Assembly (NCBI GenBank): GCA_037013495.1
Contig: CM072803.1
Location: forward strand, 15,901,001-15,965,000
DNA from: Hippophae tibetana
Lineage: Eukaryota; Streptophyta; Magnoliopsida; Rosales; Elaeagnaceae
Length of the DNA stretch: 64,000 bases
Direction of reading: 5' to 3'
The stretch's first letter is position 1, and the number at the start of each line of letters is the position of its first letter. Of the stretch, positions 32,475 to 43,327 are shown piece by piece. The notes under the pieces were generated by a model. It made no database searches. It worked only from the letters and a program-made list of their open reading frames with translations, and had not been told where the DNA came from. The position numbers were made by a program, and so were the translations under genes.

Positions 32475-35400
32475 ATGAAGGTAAAGGGAGGCGGTATGCG
32501 AAAGAGTTGGGAGACAATGCCTCTTAATGCTTCAAATTCCCAGCAAGGAGACTTATTTGGAGATTCCAACACTAACCAGCCCAATGGCTCTTCATCTGCT
32601 CCTTCTCCGCTTCCTCTAGACGTTCAACAACCATCTCAGGACTTCAACCAGCAAGCTCTAGCACAACTGAATATGGCGGATGTTGCTGACTATAATACTG
32701 TTGACGAGGACGACGAAGTTTGTGATGAGAACGCAGAGCGCCCCAAGCTCGACGAGGGGTTTTACGAATTTGAAGCCATCCGCCGTAAAAGGGTTCGAAA
32801 GGTACTTTAACGAACTTGCTTTTCTTTTCGTATTTTTTTATGTTCTTTATTTTCTAGTAAAAATGGTAGGTTTTTATCGTTTTTATTTGTTTCCTTTCTA
32901 ATTGATGATCCTATGACTATTTGCTGATTGTGGCTGGTGATTTAATGGTGAATGTTGCGGGGAAAAAACAATAAACAATGATAGGGTCAGCTTCAGTATT
33001 TCATCAAATGGTGCGTGCTCGACGCCATTTTGCCCCTCTTTTGTTTAGAGATCATATTTTGCCTATATATAGAGGATGCCTTGTTTTTACCTGCTCTAAA
33101 TCTTATCAGCTGTTTCTTTTTCTAATTTGAGACATCAATTTCTTTTACTTTTAAAGGCGTGGCTGGCCGGAGACAGCTAATACCTGGGAGCCATTGGAAA
33201 ATCTTCAGTCATGTTCAGATGTTATTGATGCATTTGAAGAGAGGTAATCTATTTTCAAATTCATTATGGTTTGGAGACGGAGGCCATATATCTGCATTTT
33301 TTGGGTTCATTTATATTACACAATGATGCTCTTTTAGCCCCTAAGTTTTGTTCCTTAAACTTCCCGTAAGAAGGAGATTCAAAGGTCTGAGTATATTGAA
33401 GTATATAAAACCTTTACCTTTTTGTTTTTATTTTTCTGAAGCTTGCAGTCAGGAAAGCATCGAAAACGTAAGCGAAAGCAAGGGGCTACCAGTACTCAAC
33501 TCAAGAAAAGACAACAACATTCTACTTCAACAAATACTGCCTACAATGAGATAGGTGTATACAACATTAATGTTGGTAAGCCTCTATTCTCTGCTGCTCT
33601 TAACATTTAAAGATTTTATAATCTTCCTGTGCTTACACAACGTTCTGTACAACTCATGGAGAAGAGTACAATGGGGATGTCAACAACATTGAACCTACGA
33701 AGAAGCTCAATGTTGAAAATGGATGTATGAATGCTTCCCAACAAACTTCTGAAAGGAAAAATGAAAATGAGTATGACCCAAAGCTTAGTGAACTTAAAGG
33801 AGCAACTTTCACTAATGATATTGATAAACTGGCCATTCATTTCCAAGAACCAAAGGCATCAGGAGGCAATAACACTATTGATGGACAATCCAAAGTTGAA
33901 TGCACGGGACCAATTCAAGGTAATCGCAGTACTGGAGCTAAAAGAAGAAAGTCTGGTTCTGTGAAGAGATTTAAACAAGAGCCACACTTGTGTGTACAGA
34001 CTGTTGCAGAGAATGCCACAAGCAGAACCAGCACTGGGTCTGCTGGTAAAGTTGAACAACTCAGGGTTGAAAATGTTGATGTTGCAGGTGAATGTTCCAT
34101 TCAAAAGAAGAAGCTTGATGAGTCAAGAAATTCATTGCGTATCACCAGGATCATAAAGCCAATAGGGTATTCAGCTTCTGTGGCGAACAACATCCAGGAT
34201 GTCTCAGTAACCTTTATGGCCTTGAGGTTTGTCATTAAACATCATTCTCCGATTTGTACTCAAGTATATCTATTTAAAAAATGATATTACTTTATGAGTA
34301 GTAATTTATGACCAAATAATACATGCATTCTGGGATGCCTATTGTTTATTTTTGAGCATATCGTCTTGCCTTCCATCATGCCACCATTGTCAGGCCTTTT
34401 TTTGGATAAGATATTGTAAGATAGCTAATTATCAATAGAAGTTTTCTCCACAACTTTATCATCTTACCAAGTGTAGTTATTAAAAGACTACCATATTTTG
34501 CTTATAGAAAATCTTTGCTCTGTCTGTGTTTGAAAAACCATGATCCCTTACTTTGCTTCAACCAAAGAGTTCAAAAATCTGTCTCAATTCTCATTTGTTT
34601 TTGGAATTGGGAAGGTAGCCTTCACTTGTCTAGTTTTCTTGGTTCTTTCCTGCGTTGCGGATTTAGGTTTTTCATGTTATTGAGTGGTTTGTTAGTCCAC
34701 TCTTTTTTTAATTATTTTAACTAAAGGACTTATTTGTCCAATTTTGCTCTACTCATTTCTACGAAAGCTCTCCACTCTTTGTTTTCCCAGTCTGCAGGAA
34801 TAGCGATAACGTCCCTCCCCTTATTCAACCTCCAATTGGACAAAGTTGCATAGCATCCACCACTATATATATATATATATATATATATTTCAAAATTGAA
34901 TTAGCAATTATCCTTTCTAAGCCTCTAAAAAAGCAAGCATTTTAACTTCACTCTTTTTCAAGCAATCTATGATTCATTGTAAACACTCCAGTCACAAATA
35001 GGTTTATGGTTGGCAACCCTCGTCCTTTTTGCCAAAAAAAAAAAAAAATCATCGGGCCAAGAGAAGATTCGCCTACTTCAAGAATAAATAACTTCCATAA
35101 AATCTAAACCTCTTTTGCTGAATGGCCATATTGCTTTCTTTCCATTTTTTCCCTAAAGACTATCAGTGGTAGTCGAAAAAGGTGGACAAACAGGGTGGGT
35201 TGTGGTGATTTGGGTGGGTGGTGGCTAAAAATTGGTCGGGGTAGGTTAATGCCCTTACATACTACTGAAGGTTTTCCGGCCACAATAAGCGTTTTTTGGC
35301 TGAGAAAACAATTGGTAGTGGTCGCAAAAGTTTAGGGTTGAGTTGTTGGCAGTAGTTAGGGTGGGTTGTGAAGGTTGGGGGTGGATTATGGTGGTAGAGT

Positions 35401-38400
35401 GACCTATTGATGGACTCTTGGGTTACTGGGCATTTTGAGATGTGGGGCATTTTGAGATGTACAGAACTATAGCTGTGATGCAACATTGGTTACTAACATG
35501 CTATTCAATTAAAGCTAGTAAATCCCAAAATACAAAGAGGGAGGAAACATGCTCAAAGTAGACTACAATAGATACATCTTTGGAAAAGGTCAGCCCACCT
35601 ATGGTGGCACATCCTAACCTAAAAAATGTTACTTTTCCAAGCCTATGTTTAGTTTGTGCTTGACTAGATGTGATTACATTCAAGCGATATGTTGCTTATG
35701 TCCCCTTCAATGTCTCATCAACAAGAATCTCAAAGATCTATCATCATTCTAAAGTTTCCTTTATTGATTTATGGCTCTACGACTCACTAGGAGTAAAGTT
35801 TTTCCCAACTGGATTTTATATTTGTTTGGGTTTTGTGTAGTTTGCATAGTAATATGTACTTGGAAGCTAAGCTGTAAACTTGTAGTAGCTTAGTAAGTAT
35901 GGCTTTGTGGTCAGTTCCATTGGGGAGCAAAACAAGAACAAAGTTTTCATGAAGTCAAAGAAAAGTTGAGCAAGCATCGGTCCTTGCTTTACCTAACTTT
36001 GATCAAACATTTGAAGTTGAAACATATGACACCATGCTTGGGATAAGAGTCGTTCTTTCTTAGAATGGAAGATAAGACCCATTGAATCTTTTAGTGAGAA
36101 GTTAAGTAGTGCAAGACAGAAGTGGTCAACCTATGAACAATAATTATATGATATTGTTAGGGATTTCAAGCATTGGGAGTATTATCTTCTACATAAAAAA
36201 ATTGCACTGCATAGCAACCATAAGTCATTGAAGTATTTCAACTCAATGAAAACTATTTCCAAGATACACGAGATGAGTTATATTTTTATAGCGCTTCAAT
36301 TATGTTTTCAAACATAAGTTCAGGCAACAAAATAAAGTGGCAGATGCTCTTAGTCATAGGTATTCATTACTAGTCACTTTGAAGAATAAACTCACTAGTT
36401 TTGAAAGTTTCCTTGATGATTATGCTTTGGATGAGGATTTTTCTTCCATTTGGGAGAAAATTCAAAAAGATGAGCCAAATTAGGATTGCATAATGCAAGA
36501 TGGGTTCTTTTTCAAAGGTAATGAACTTTGTGTGCCAAAGAGTTCTCTTAGGGAACAATTAATTAGAGAAGTACACACTAGAGGATTGGTTGGTCATTCA
36601 GGAAAGGATAAGGCCATTTCTTTGTTGGAAGACAAATATGACTAGCCACACCTGAGGAAGCAAGCCACCAAGTACGTATAGAGGTGTGCCGTTTAAGCAT
36701 CTAAAGGGGGGGCTCAAAACACTTGTTCGTATACTCCCCCACGAGTACCTCAATCAATGTGTGAAGTGAGTATGGATTTTATTTTGGGATTATCAAGTAC
36801 TCAAAGAAGAATGAACTTTCCTTTAGTAGTTGATAGGTTTTCTAAAATGTACCATCTAATCCCGTGTTAAAAAACCAGTGATGTTAGTCATATTGCATCA
36901 TTATTTTCAGAGAGAGTCCGACTAAATGTGTGCTCGTCACAATTTCTTCTGATGGAGATGTAAAGTTTATGAGCCATTTTTGACGGGAACTCTAAAAAAG
37001 GTTTAAAACTAGGCTGAATTTTAGTAGTGCTTATCATCCTCAGAGTTATGGGCAAAGTAAGGTTCTTAGTAGGTCCATTGTATACTGAGATGCCCTACTA
37101 TTATGCATCCTAAGCAGTGGGATATGGTTGTTTCCCAGGTGGAATTTGCACTCAATAGTTTGGTCGGGCGATCTCCTTTTAGCATTGTGTATACTAAGGT
37201 GTGAAATACTGTGATAGACCTTAAACAATTTCCTCGTCTTAAAAGCAAGAGAACTAGTACATGGGCTAAAGATTATGAAGCATTCCATAAGGAAATCAAA
37301 GAGCATATTGAACACATGAATGCTAAATTGCAAGTTGATCAGTACCGCAAACATAAGGAGTATATTGAAGGAGAATTGGTTATGGTTCATCTCACTAAGC
37401 TACGACTACCAATTACTGGCGGTTCAAAACTATAGAACAAGGAATATGGTTGTTTCTCTGTTTTAAAAAAGATAAAAAATAACTCATGTTATTATTGGCC
37501 TTCCCCAAGTTTGGAAAATTTCTTCAGCCTTCAATTTTGTTGATATTTACACCTATTTTCCCCAGATAATGCTGCTGGTTCTGTTGAGAATTCATGGTTG
37601 AATTCTTTTCAAGTGGGCAACTCTAATGTAGGAGTATAATAGTTAGCTAAGTCTTTTATTTTAGTATTGTGTTGGTTGTCATTTATGTTGTTTATTAGTG
37701 ACGTTTATGCTTGTTATTTCCCTTTTCTCTCCATTTTGTTATTTCCTAGCTCATGCCCACTTTAGTTCCTCACTTTTCAAATGTTGCTTGAATGTATCCT
37801 CTGAATTTTGCTTATGAAATATACTAGAAACCGACAAGTTGTCCTTCATTTTTAGCACCATTTTTGCTCCTGATTTTATCCTATCAAACTCCTATGTCAC
37901 TCTTATTTACAACAAGAATGAAGTTGATCATCTCCAACATTTGAAAGTAGTCTTGGAAGAACTAAGGTGATGTTTGGTTGAAGGGAATGGAAAGGAATCA
38001 GAATTGATTCCTTCTATTTGTGTGTTTGGTTGGACTGAATGGAGGGGACAGAATGAAATCGATTACTAAAGGAGAAGGAATCATAATTCCTTCTCCCCTT
38101 TAGGAATCACAATTCCATTCCCTTCTCAATTTTTTTCCAATTTTACCCTCATTCCAAATATAACCCTAAACTCAAATCCCAAATCCCAAATCCCCAAACC
38201 TTAAACCCTAAACCCTAAACCTTAAATCCAAATCCTAAAACCCTAAACCCTAAACCCCAAACCTTAAATCCAAATCCTAAAACCCTAAACCCTAAACCCT
38301 AAACCCTAAACCCTAAATCCTAAATCCCAAATCCCTAAACCCTAAACGCAAAATCCTAAAATCCTAAACCCTAAACGCAAAATCCTAAAACCCTAAACCC

Positions 38401-41152
38401 TAAATCCAAATCTTAAAACCTTAAACCCTAAAACCAAAATCCCAAAACCCCAAATCCCTAAACCCCTAAACTCTAAACTCTAAACTGTAAACCCTAAATC
38501 CCTAAACCCTAAACTCTAAGGAGCAACACACTTTACCTCAACCTTAAAAAATGTGAGTTTTTCACTAACAACTTGGTATTTTTGGGATTTTTCATTAGCA
38601 ATAGAGTGTCTGTTGACCAAAAGAAAATACAACTTGTCCAAGATTGGTTAGTCCCTACAAGTGTGTAGGAAGTAAGAAGCTTTCACGTGTTTGCAACTTT
38701 CTATGGGAGATTCATAAAGCACTTGAGTCTATCCACTATTACTAACTTGACCATCAAGTTAGTTTTGAATTGATTAAGAAAAAGTTGGCTAGGGCACCTG
38801 TTTTGGAACTCCCCAATTTTGAAATGGTGTTTGAGGTCAAAACTGATGAATATAGAGCATGTATAGGAGCTGTCTTGATGAAAGAAGGGAAGATTATTGA
38901 GTATTTCAGTGAAAAGTTAAGTGAAGCAAAGAGAAAGTGGTCAACGTATGAACAAGAGTTATATGCCATTGTTCGAGCACTTAAGCATATGGAACACTAC
39001 CTCGTTCAAAGAGAATTTATGCTCTTTTGTGATCATCAGTCTCTTTAGTTCTTAAATCCTCAAAAGAATTTGAGCTCTATGCATCCCAGTGCGCCCTATT
39101 CTTGTATAAATTTAATTTTCTGTTCAAACATAGGAAGGGTAAGCAAAATGTGATGGCAGATGAATTGAGTAGAAGGGTGCACCTACTAACAGTGGTCAAG
39201 GGTGATGTTACATGTTATCAAGAACACAAGGGGCTATATGAAATTGATGAGGATGTTCAATCTTTATGGGCTAGATGTGTTCATAGATAGAATCAAGGGG
39301 ACTTTTACCTATAAGATGAGTTTATTTTTAAAGGAAATAGACTGTGTATTCCCAAGACCTCTCTGAGGGAATTTTTTATTCAAGAATACCATAGCAATGG
39401 TCTACAAGCTCACTTAGCCCAAAAGACCCTGAGTGCACTTGACAGCAAATACTATTGGCCTCAACTCTGAAAGGACACCTGCAGATTTATTTAGAGATGT
39501 CCAACTTGCCAATCAGCCAAAGAATTAGCACAAAATGCAGGTTTGTACTCTCCTTTATCCATTCCTGAAACAATCTGGGAAGATTTGAGCATGGATTTTG
39601 TTTTGGGTCTCCCCAAAACATCTAGGCACATGGATTTTATTATGGTCGTGGCGGATAGGTTTTCTAAGATGGTTCACTTTGTGGCTTGTAAAGACTTTTG
39701 ATGCCAGTTGTGGCTCAGTTATTTTTCAGAGAAATAGTCAAATTGCATGGCATTCCCAAGTCTATTGTCTCAGACAGGGATGTTAAGTTCACTAGCCATT
39801 TTTGAGAGTTGTGGAAGAGGTTTGGTACTGTCCTAAAATTTGGAACAACCTGCCATCCTTAAACCGATGGCCAAACAGAGATGGTCAATAGGACTCTTGG
39901 AAATATGCTCAGGTGCATTGCTGGTGACAAATTCAAACATTGGGATTTGGCTTTAGCCCAAGCAGAATTTGCTTTCAACAGTATGATTGGTTCAGGATCA
40001 TAACATTGGAGAAAGTTACTAAGTCTTACAAGACCCATGCAGATGAGGAGAATTAACAAGTTTGAAGTTGGGGAATTGGTGATGGCACATTTGAGTAAAG
40101 AACGAACTCCCACTGCTTCTTACTCCAAACTTCAGGATCTTAAGATTGGGCCTTTCAGAATCAGTAGCAAAATTGATCCTAATGCCTATGTATTGGAGCT
40201 TCCATGTCATTTGCAAATCTCTTCAACATTTAATGTGAAGGATTTGTGTGAATATTTCCCTCCTGATGCAGGACAGCTTATTTGTTAAGATTTGGAAGAG
40301 AGCAAAGATGAATAGACTCATATTATTGAAGAGAAGGGCATTGATTCAGGGGCATAAGTGTCTTTACTCAGTTCTGTTACATTTATTTTTATTCTGCTGT
40401 TTGTGTTTTCCGTTATTGTTTTTGTTTATTTCTGTTTTGTTATGGAGTGCAAGTAGTGGAGAATGTCATTTTTTGTCTTTCAGCTTGAGCTGGCTTTTAG
40501 ACATACTTTTGGTGTGGTACTAAGGCCAGGAAGGAGAAGATGGAAAACAGATTTTGGCATGTTTTGAATTTCGGTTTCCTTTAATTTTTGCCTTTGTAAA
40601 CTTTCCTCCGCTTGATTCGAAGAAATCAGGTTTAATCTAAGAGTTTCCTGGTTTCTAGTGTAATTTTTTTTTATTACATCATGTAAGGATTCACACAAGT
40701 GTTGGAGATAATATTGCTTTTTGGTGTCTCTGTGGCTGCAACAAACAGTTTTCAACTTTTGAGAGACCTTGTAATTTTTTCTCCCCCTCCATGAAAAGGA
40801 AATACAGAAATTGTAATGATATATCAACACTTACATTATTGAATGAAAAAATTCATTATCTAGTCTATGCAACATTATCTAATCATGCTTCAGATTTCTT
40901 CATTGCACCTATAATGTGTTTTCTTATGATAGGTCTGATGGAATGGAGGTGATGGTAGATAACAAATTTCTCAAAGCAAATAACCCACTTCTGGTGATAA
41001 ATTAATCACATGATGCATTATGATTACATTAGTCTTTAATATGTATCTTTTGATCCTAACGACTGTTCTGATGACTATTATTGTTACTCCTGTATTCCTT
41101 CCAGTTGATCAACTTTTATGAGCAACATCTCCGTTACAGTCCTACATTGTGA
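32475..41152 (+). CDS. LHP1: LIKE HETEROCHROMATIN PROTEIN 1 (chromodomain protein), 7 exons
   Basis: Exons: 32475-32801, 32985-33010, 33157-33243, 33442-33575, 33662-34226, 40933-40993 and 41105-41152. All introns are GT-AG and phases agree, giving about 415 aa (Arabidopsis LHP1 is about 445). The N-terminus is acidic/Ser-Pro-rich. The chromodomain (residues about 94-147) reads [41 protein letters not shown], with the aromatic-cage Tyr/Trp residues present. Basic nuclear-localisation patches follow ([20 protein letters not shown]). The chromo shadow domain (about 350-415) runs from [22 protein letters not shown] through [17 protein letters not shown] to [18 protein letters not shown]1 binds H3K27me3 and helps Polycomb repression of genes such as FT and FLC in the nucleus. 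Intron 5 is 6.7 kb and full of retroelements. A duplicated last exon lies downstream. Confidence 0.93.
32985..33010 (+). other. LHP1: 26-nt microexon encoding part of the LHP1 chromodomain
   Basis: It is bounded by AG (32983-32984) and GT (33011-33012). It encodes GQLQYFIK plus the first two bases of the cage Trp codon, which is completed by exon 3. Without it the flanking exons do not join in frame (26 nt is not a multiple of 3). It was placed because the chromodomain strand between KRVRK and RGWPE must be supplied, and no other segment in the intron does so. Confidence 0.85.
35960..37640 (+). pseudogene. Ty3/gypsy fragment A: RNase H and integrase
   Basis: Readable in order: [18 protein letters not shown] (RNase H start), [35 protein letters not shown], then the integrase zinc-binding region ([19 protein letters not shown]-x-H type), [13 protein letters not shown] (core start), and the C-terminal part in an open frame 37211-37435 ([22 protein letters not shown]...[15 protein letters not shown]). 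It lacks gag and RT, and stops occur in each domain. It is in the same orientation as LHP1. Text shared with fragment B shows that both belong to one family. Confidence 0.8.
37968..38521. mobile_element. Insertion carrying interstitial telomere-like (CCCTAAA)n DNA
   Basis: It lies inside the RT of gypsy fragment B. The six bases CTAAGG occur on both sides (37962-37967 and 38516-38521), and removing 37968-38521 restores an uninterrupted reading (EELR then [10 protein letters not shown]). The left 170 bp (TGATGTTTGGTTGAAGGGAATGG...) resembles the start of a common plant MITE with GGTGTTTGGTT ends. The right 360 bp (38160-38520) is a degenerate array of CCCTAAA with variants AATCCCAA, AAATCCTAAA and ACGCAAAATC. 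No matching right-hand inverted repeat is present. Confidence 0.8.
38160..38520. repeat. Degenerate plant-telomere-type repeat array
   Basis: CCCTAAA (Arabidopsis-type telomere unit, C-rich strand) occurs about 20 times, in perfect runs of up to 4-5 units (38286-38320) mixed with variants. The array is about 360 bp long and internal to a gene intron, so it is interstitial. Confidence 0.95.
40301..40870 (+). other. Possible 3' untranslated/LTR remnant of gypsy fragment B
   Basis: The stretch after the integrase C-terminus is T-rich with TGTTATGGAGTGCAAGTAGTGGAGAATGTC and a leader-like CTTTGTAAACTTTCC segment, compatible with 3' UTR plus a partial LTR. No second LTR copy was recognised to confirm it. 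Confidence 0.3.
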
Positions 41153-41232
41153 TTCTGAAAAAGGTATTGATGGAATGTAAGCTAGTTGGACAATGCATAT
41201 AAGAAATTGTTTTGATTTTAGTAGTTAGCTAT

Positions 41233-41445
41233 TAACCCACTTCGGGCAGTATAGTAATCACATGATGCATTATGATTACATACCTTACTATGTACCTTCT
41301 GATCAGTAAGGACTGATCTAACGATTATTATTGTTACTCTTGTAATCCTTCCAGTTGCTCAACTTCTATGAACAAGATACATTGCAGTCCCACATTGTGA
41401 TTCAGGAAAAGGTATAGCTGGAGTGTAAGCTTGTTGGATATGCAT
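41233..41445 (+). pseudogene. Tandem duplicate of the last LHP1 exon (alternative terminal exon)
   Basis: 40981-41215 (end of exon 6, last intron, exon 7) is repeated at 41233-41445 with an offset of 252 bp. The copy keeps the AG acceptor (41353-41354) and then reads LLNFYEQDTLQSHIVIQEKV followed by TAG (41415-41417). A small deletion shifts the frame after FYEQ, so the C-terminus differs from LRYSPTL. Only the last few codons of exon 6 are duplicated. If exon 6 is spliced to this acceptor (phase 0 in both cases), a variant protein tail would result. Confidence 0.8.
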
Positions 41446-43200
41446 CTTGTCGTTAGCTGTTAAGTGTTTTTATTTTTATTTTATTCTAGTAATTTATGGA
41501 GATAGTAGACATTAATGTATGTTTTTCGATTTGTATACCGTGGCCAATCTGTCTGTTATCTATAAGTTACTTCGTTCAATAATTATCTAATTGATTGTAT
41601 CATGTGGATGGATATTGAACTTTCTGGCCAGCATAATGATTAGATGTAGCCTGGGACTCTATCACTAGAAATTATATATCATGTCACGTCATCTAGTTCA
41701 CCTGGAAATCTGGAATGCAAGATGCTCTGTAGAGCTGCTTTTAGAAGTTTTACAATTAACATGTTAATATATTTAGAGTACGTGTATATTAACTTACTAG
41801 TTTCTCTGGGTCGTGTGGTGTTTATGTGGACCACACCTTGCCACTCTACTTTCATAATTTTTGAGATTTTGGGTTCTTACATTTGTGTCGTTAGCGGATT
41901 TACAATTAACTTGTAAATGTAAGTATTTTAGATTTTTTTTCTTTTACAAATATTTTATTGGAAGTTAGTTTCAAATATATCTAAAATAAAAAATAAAACA
42001 GAAATAATATATAAAAATAATTTTATTAAAATATTTAAAATTTATTTATAATTGATAAAAATACTTATCAAGTAAATATCTAAAGTGAAAAAATTTGAAC
42101 AAACTTTAGATTTATTTATTTAATCATCTAATTTGAAAATAAATGATATCCTCCAAATAATTTTGATATCATTTTGTAAATCTAAATGTCTAAATAGTTC
42201 AACTATGGTTTCGTGAACTATTAAAATTTTATTTTTTAAGAGATTTATATTAATTCATTGAAATTATAGTACATTGAAGAGTTTAATTACAAAAAAATTA
42301 TATTAATTCGTTGAAATTATAGTACATTTGAGAATTTAATTACAAGATACAAATAAATAAAAATTGATAAATGTATTTATGTACATAAATCTTTGTTCAT
42401 TGTTCTGGTGATACATTGTGATTAAGATCATTTTATATCAATTCTCATATATACGTTTTATGTGTTTACTATGTATTATACAAATGATTAGGGATGAAAA
42501 GTATAAAAAAGAGACAAAAACATATACGTAAAGTAAAAATAAAATAATCGATCAATATAACTTTGTTCAAGATTGATCGAGAAGTCGGGAGAACAATAGA
42601 AAGCAAGATTTGATCAATTCAAGAAAAGATTTGATTGATTGAACCATAAATCGATCGATCGAATTTCAATCGAGCGCTCTCTAGTTGAAAATATGCACAC
42701 ATTTTTTTTATAAAGAGAAAATTATTAGATAAATGAAAAAAAGGATAAAAAATGAGGTAAAAACTAGAAATTTAAAAGTATACTTAAAAACAATGAAATG
42801 ACATGCAGTATATAACAAATAGAATAATAGGATCAATGCATTAAGAACTATCTAATTTAGTTGTTTAAACAACATCAAATCAAGGATTAAAAGATTAATT
42901 TATCTCCATTTATTAATAACTCAATACTAGTATTAAACATCATTCATGCCCTAAATAAAGTCAAGTTTAATCTAAATTTCAAAGTTAAGGAATGCTTTTT
43001 CTATTTAAAACATTTGTTAGCCGTAATTTGCCTCTGTGTTCAAGAAAAGAGATATATCTCTTGTTAATGTCTAATATCAATAAACCAAATACAACAAAAC
43101 ATGCCATAAGGTTCATAACAAGAACAAAGAGACTAGTTTAACGATACCATCCAACAACAATATTTGGAATGCTTGTTGAGAGTATAGCTAACCTAAGTAT
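41446..43200. other. LHP1 3' flank and AT-rich spacer
   Basis: The 3' untranslated region probably lies in 41153-41900. A poly(A) signal could not be assigned with confidence. A near-tandem motif (TATATTAATTCRTTGAAATTATAGTACATT) occurs twice at 42246-42330, and a run of GATCGATCGA/TTGATTGATTGA motifs lies at 42548-42680. No gene is seen; the 41722-41916 frame has no recognisable features. Confidence 0.4.
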
Positions 43201-43216
43201 AATTTTGAACCTTAAC

Positions 43217-43285
43217 AGGAATTACATTGTCACCAAGTCCAAGCATTTGAAAAGGCCACACGGAATCTGTTGTTGGGAACAAAAG
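43217..43285 (-). pseudogene. Orphan exon of a signal peptide peptidase (GxGD protease)
   Basis: On the minus strand an acceptor TTTGCAG is followed by 69 nt encoding LLFPTTDSVWPFQMLGLGDN and VIP, then a GT donor (GTTAAG). L-G-L-G-D-x-V-I-P is the second active-site segment of presenilin/signal-peptide-peptidase proteases (the GxGD Asp). Plant SPP has L-G-L-G-D-I-V-I-P preceded by LLFPT. The residue after GD is Asn here. No other SPP exon was recognised within several kb on either side (a copia element starts 43 bp upstream of the exon). It is therefore a captured or leftover exon, not a gene. Confidence 0.65.
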
Positions 43286-43327
43286 CTGCAAATAATGAAA
43301 AATGATTGCCATCAAATTTAGGATACA

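Larger units (their letters stand above)
37641..40300 (+). pseudogene. Ty3/gypsy fragment B: RT end, RNase H and integrase
   Basis: The RT palm/thumb starts at about 37893 ([24 protein letters not shown]). It is interrupted by the insertion at 37968-38521 and continues in frame with [18 protein letters not shown]. RNase [41 protein letters not shown] (38770-39048), [15 protein letters not shown]. Integrase: [68 protein letters not shown] and the C-terminal frame 40037-40288. Stops and frameshifts are common, but many segments stay readable, so it is younger than the Tat element. No chromodomain is visible after integrase. Confidence 0.85.
34227..40932 (+). other. LHP1 intron 5, enlarged to 6.7 kb by repeats
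   Basis: The donor GTTTGTC at 34227 splits an Arg codon (AG|G) in the chromo shadow domain, and the acceptor GATAG ends at 40932. 34230-35950 is mostly unique-looking intron DNA with an (AT)n run at 34863-34889, an A17 run near 35032 and a G/T-rich tract at 35165-35400. The rest consists of two Ty3/gypsy fragments and the telomere-like insertion. Splicing across it is needed for a functional protein. Confidence 0.85.

Noticed and set aside
33616..34104. Minus-strand ORFs antisense to LHP1 exon 5
   Set aside because: They are shadows of a well-supported exon.
35501..35683. 60-codon minus-strand ORF with a soluble-protein look ([20 protein letters not shown])
   Set aside because: It has faint retroelement flavour only, with no motif that names a family; left as intron sequence.
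38160..38520. True chromosome-end telomere
   Set aside because: The array is degenerate, only 360 bp long, and sits inside a retroelement within an intron; both flanks continue as internal sequence.
40480..40830. 116-codon minus-strand ORF near the end of LHP1 intron 5
   Set aside because: It is antisense to a probable LTR/3' untranslated remnant and has no recognisable domain.
43020..43200. A further SPP exon downstream of the orphan exon
   Set aside because: Minus-strand translations show hydrophobic stretches, but none matches the segment that follows the GxGD region in SPP.
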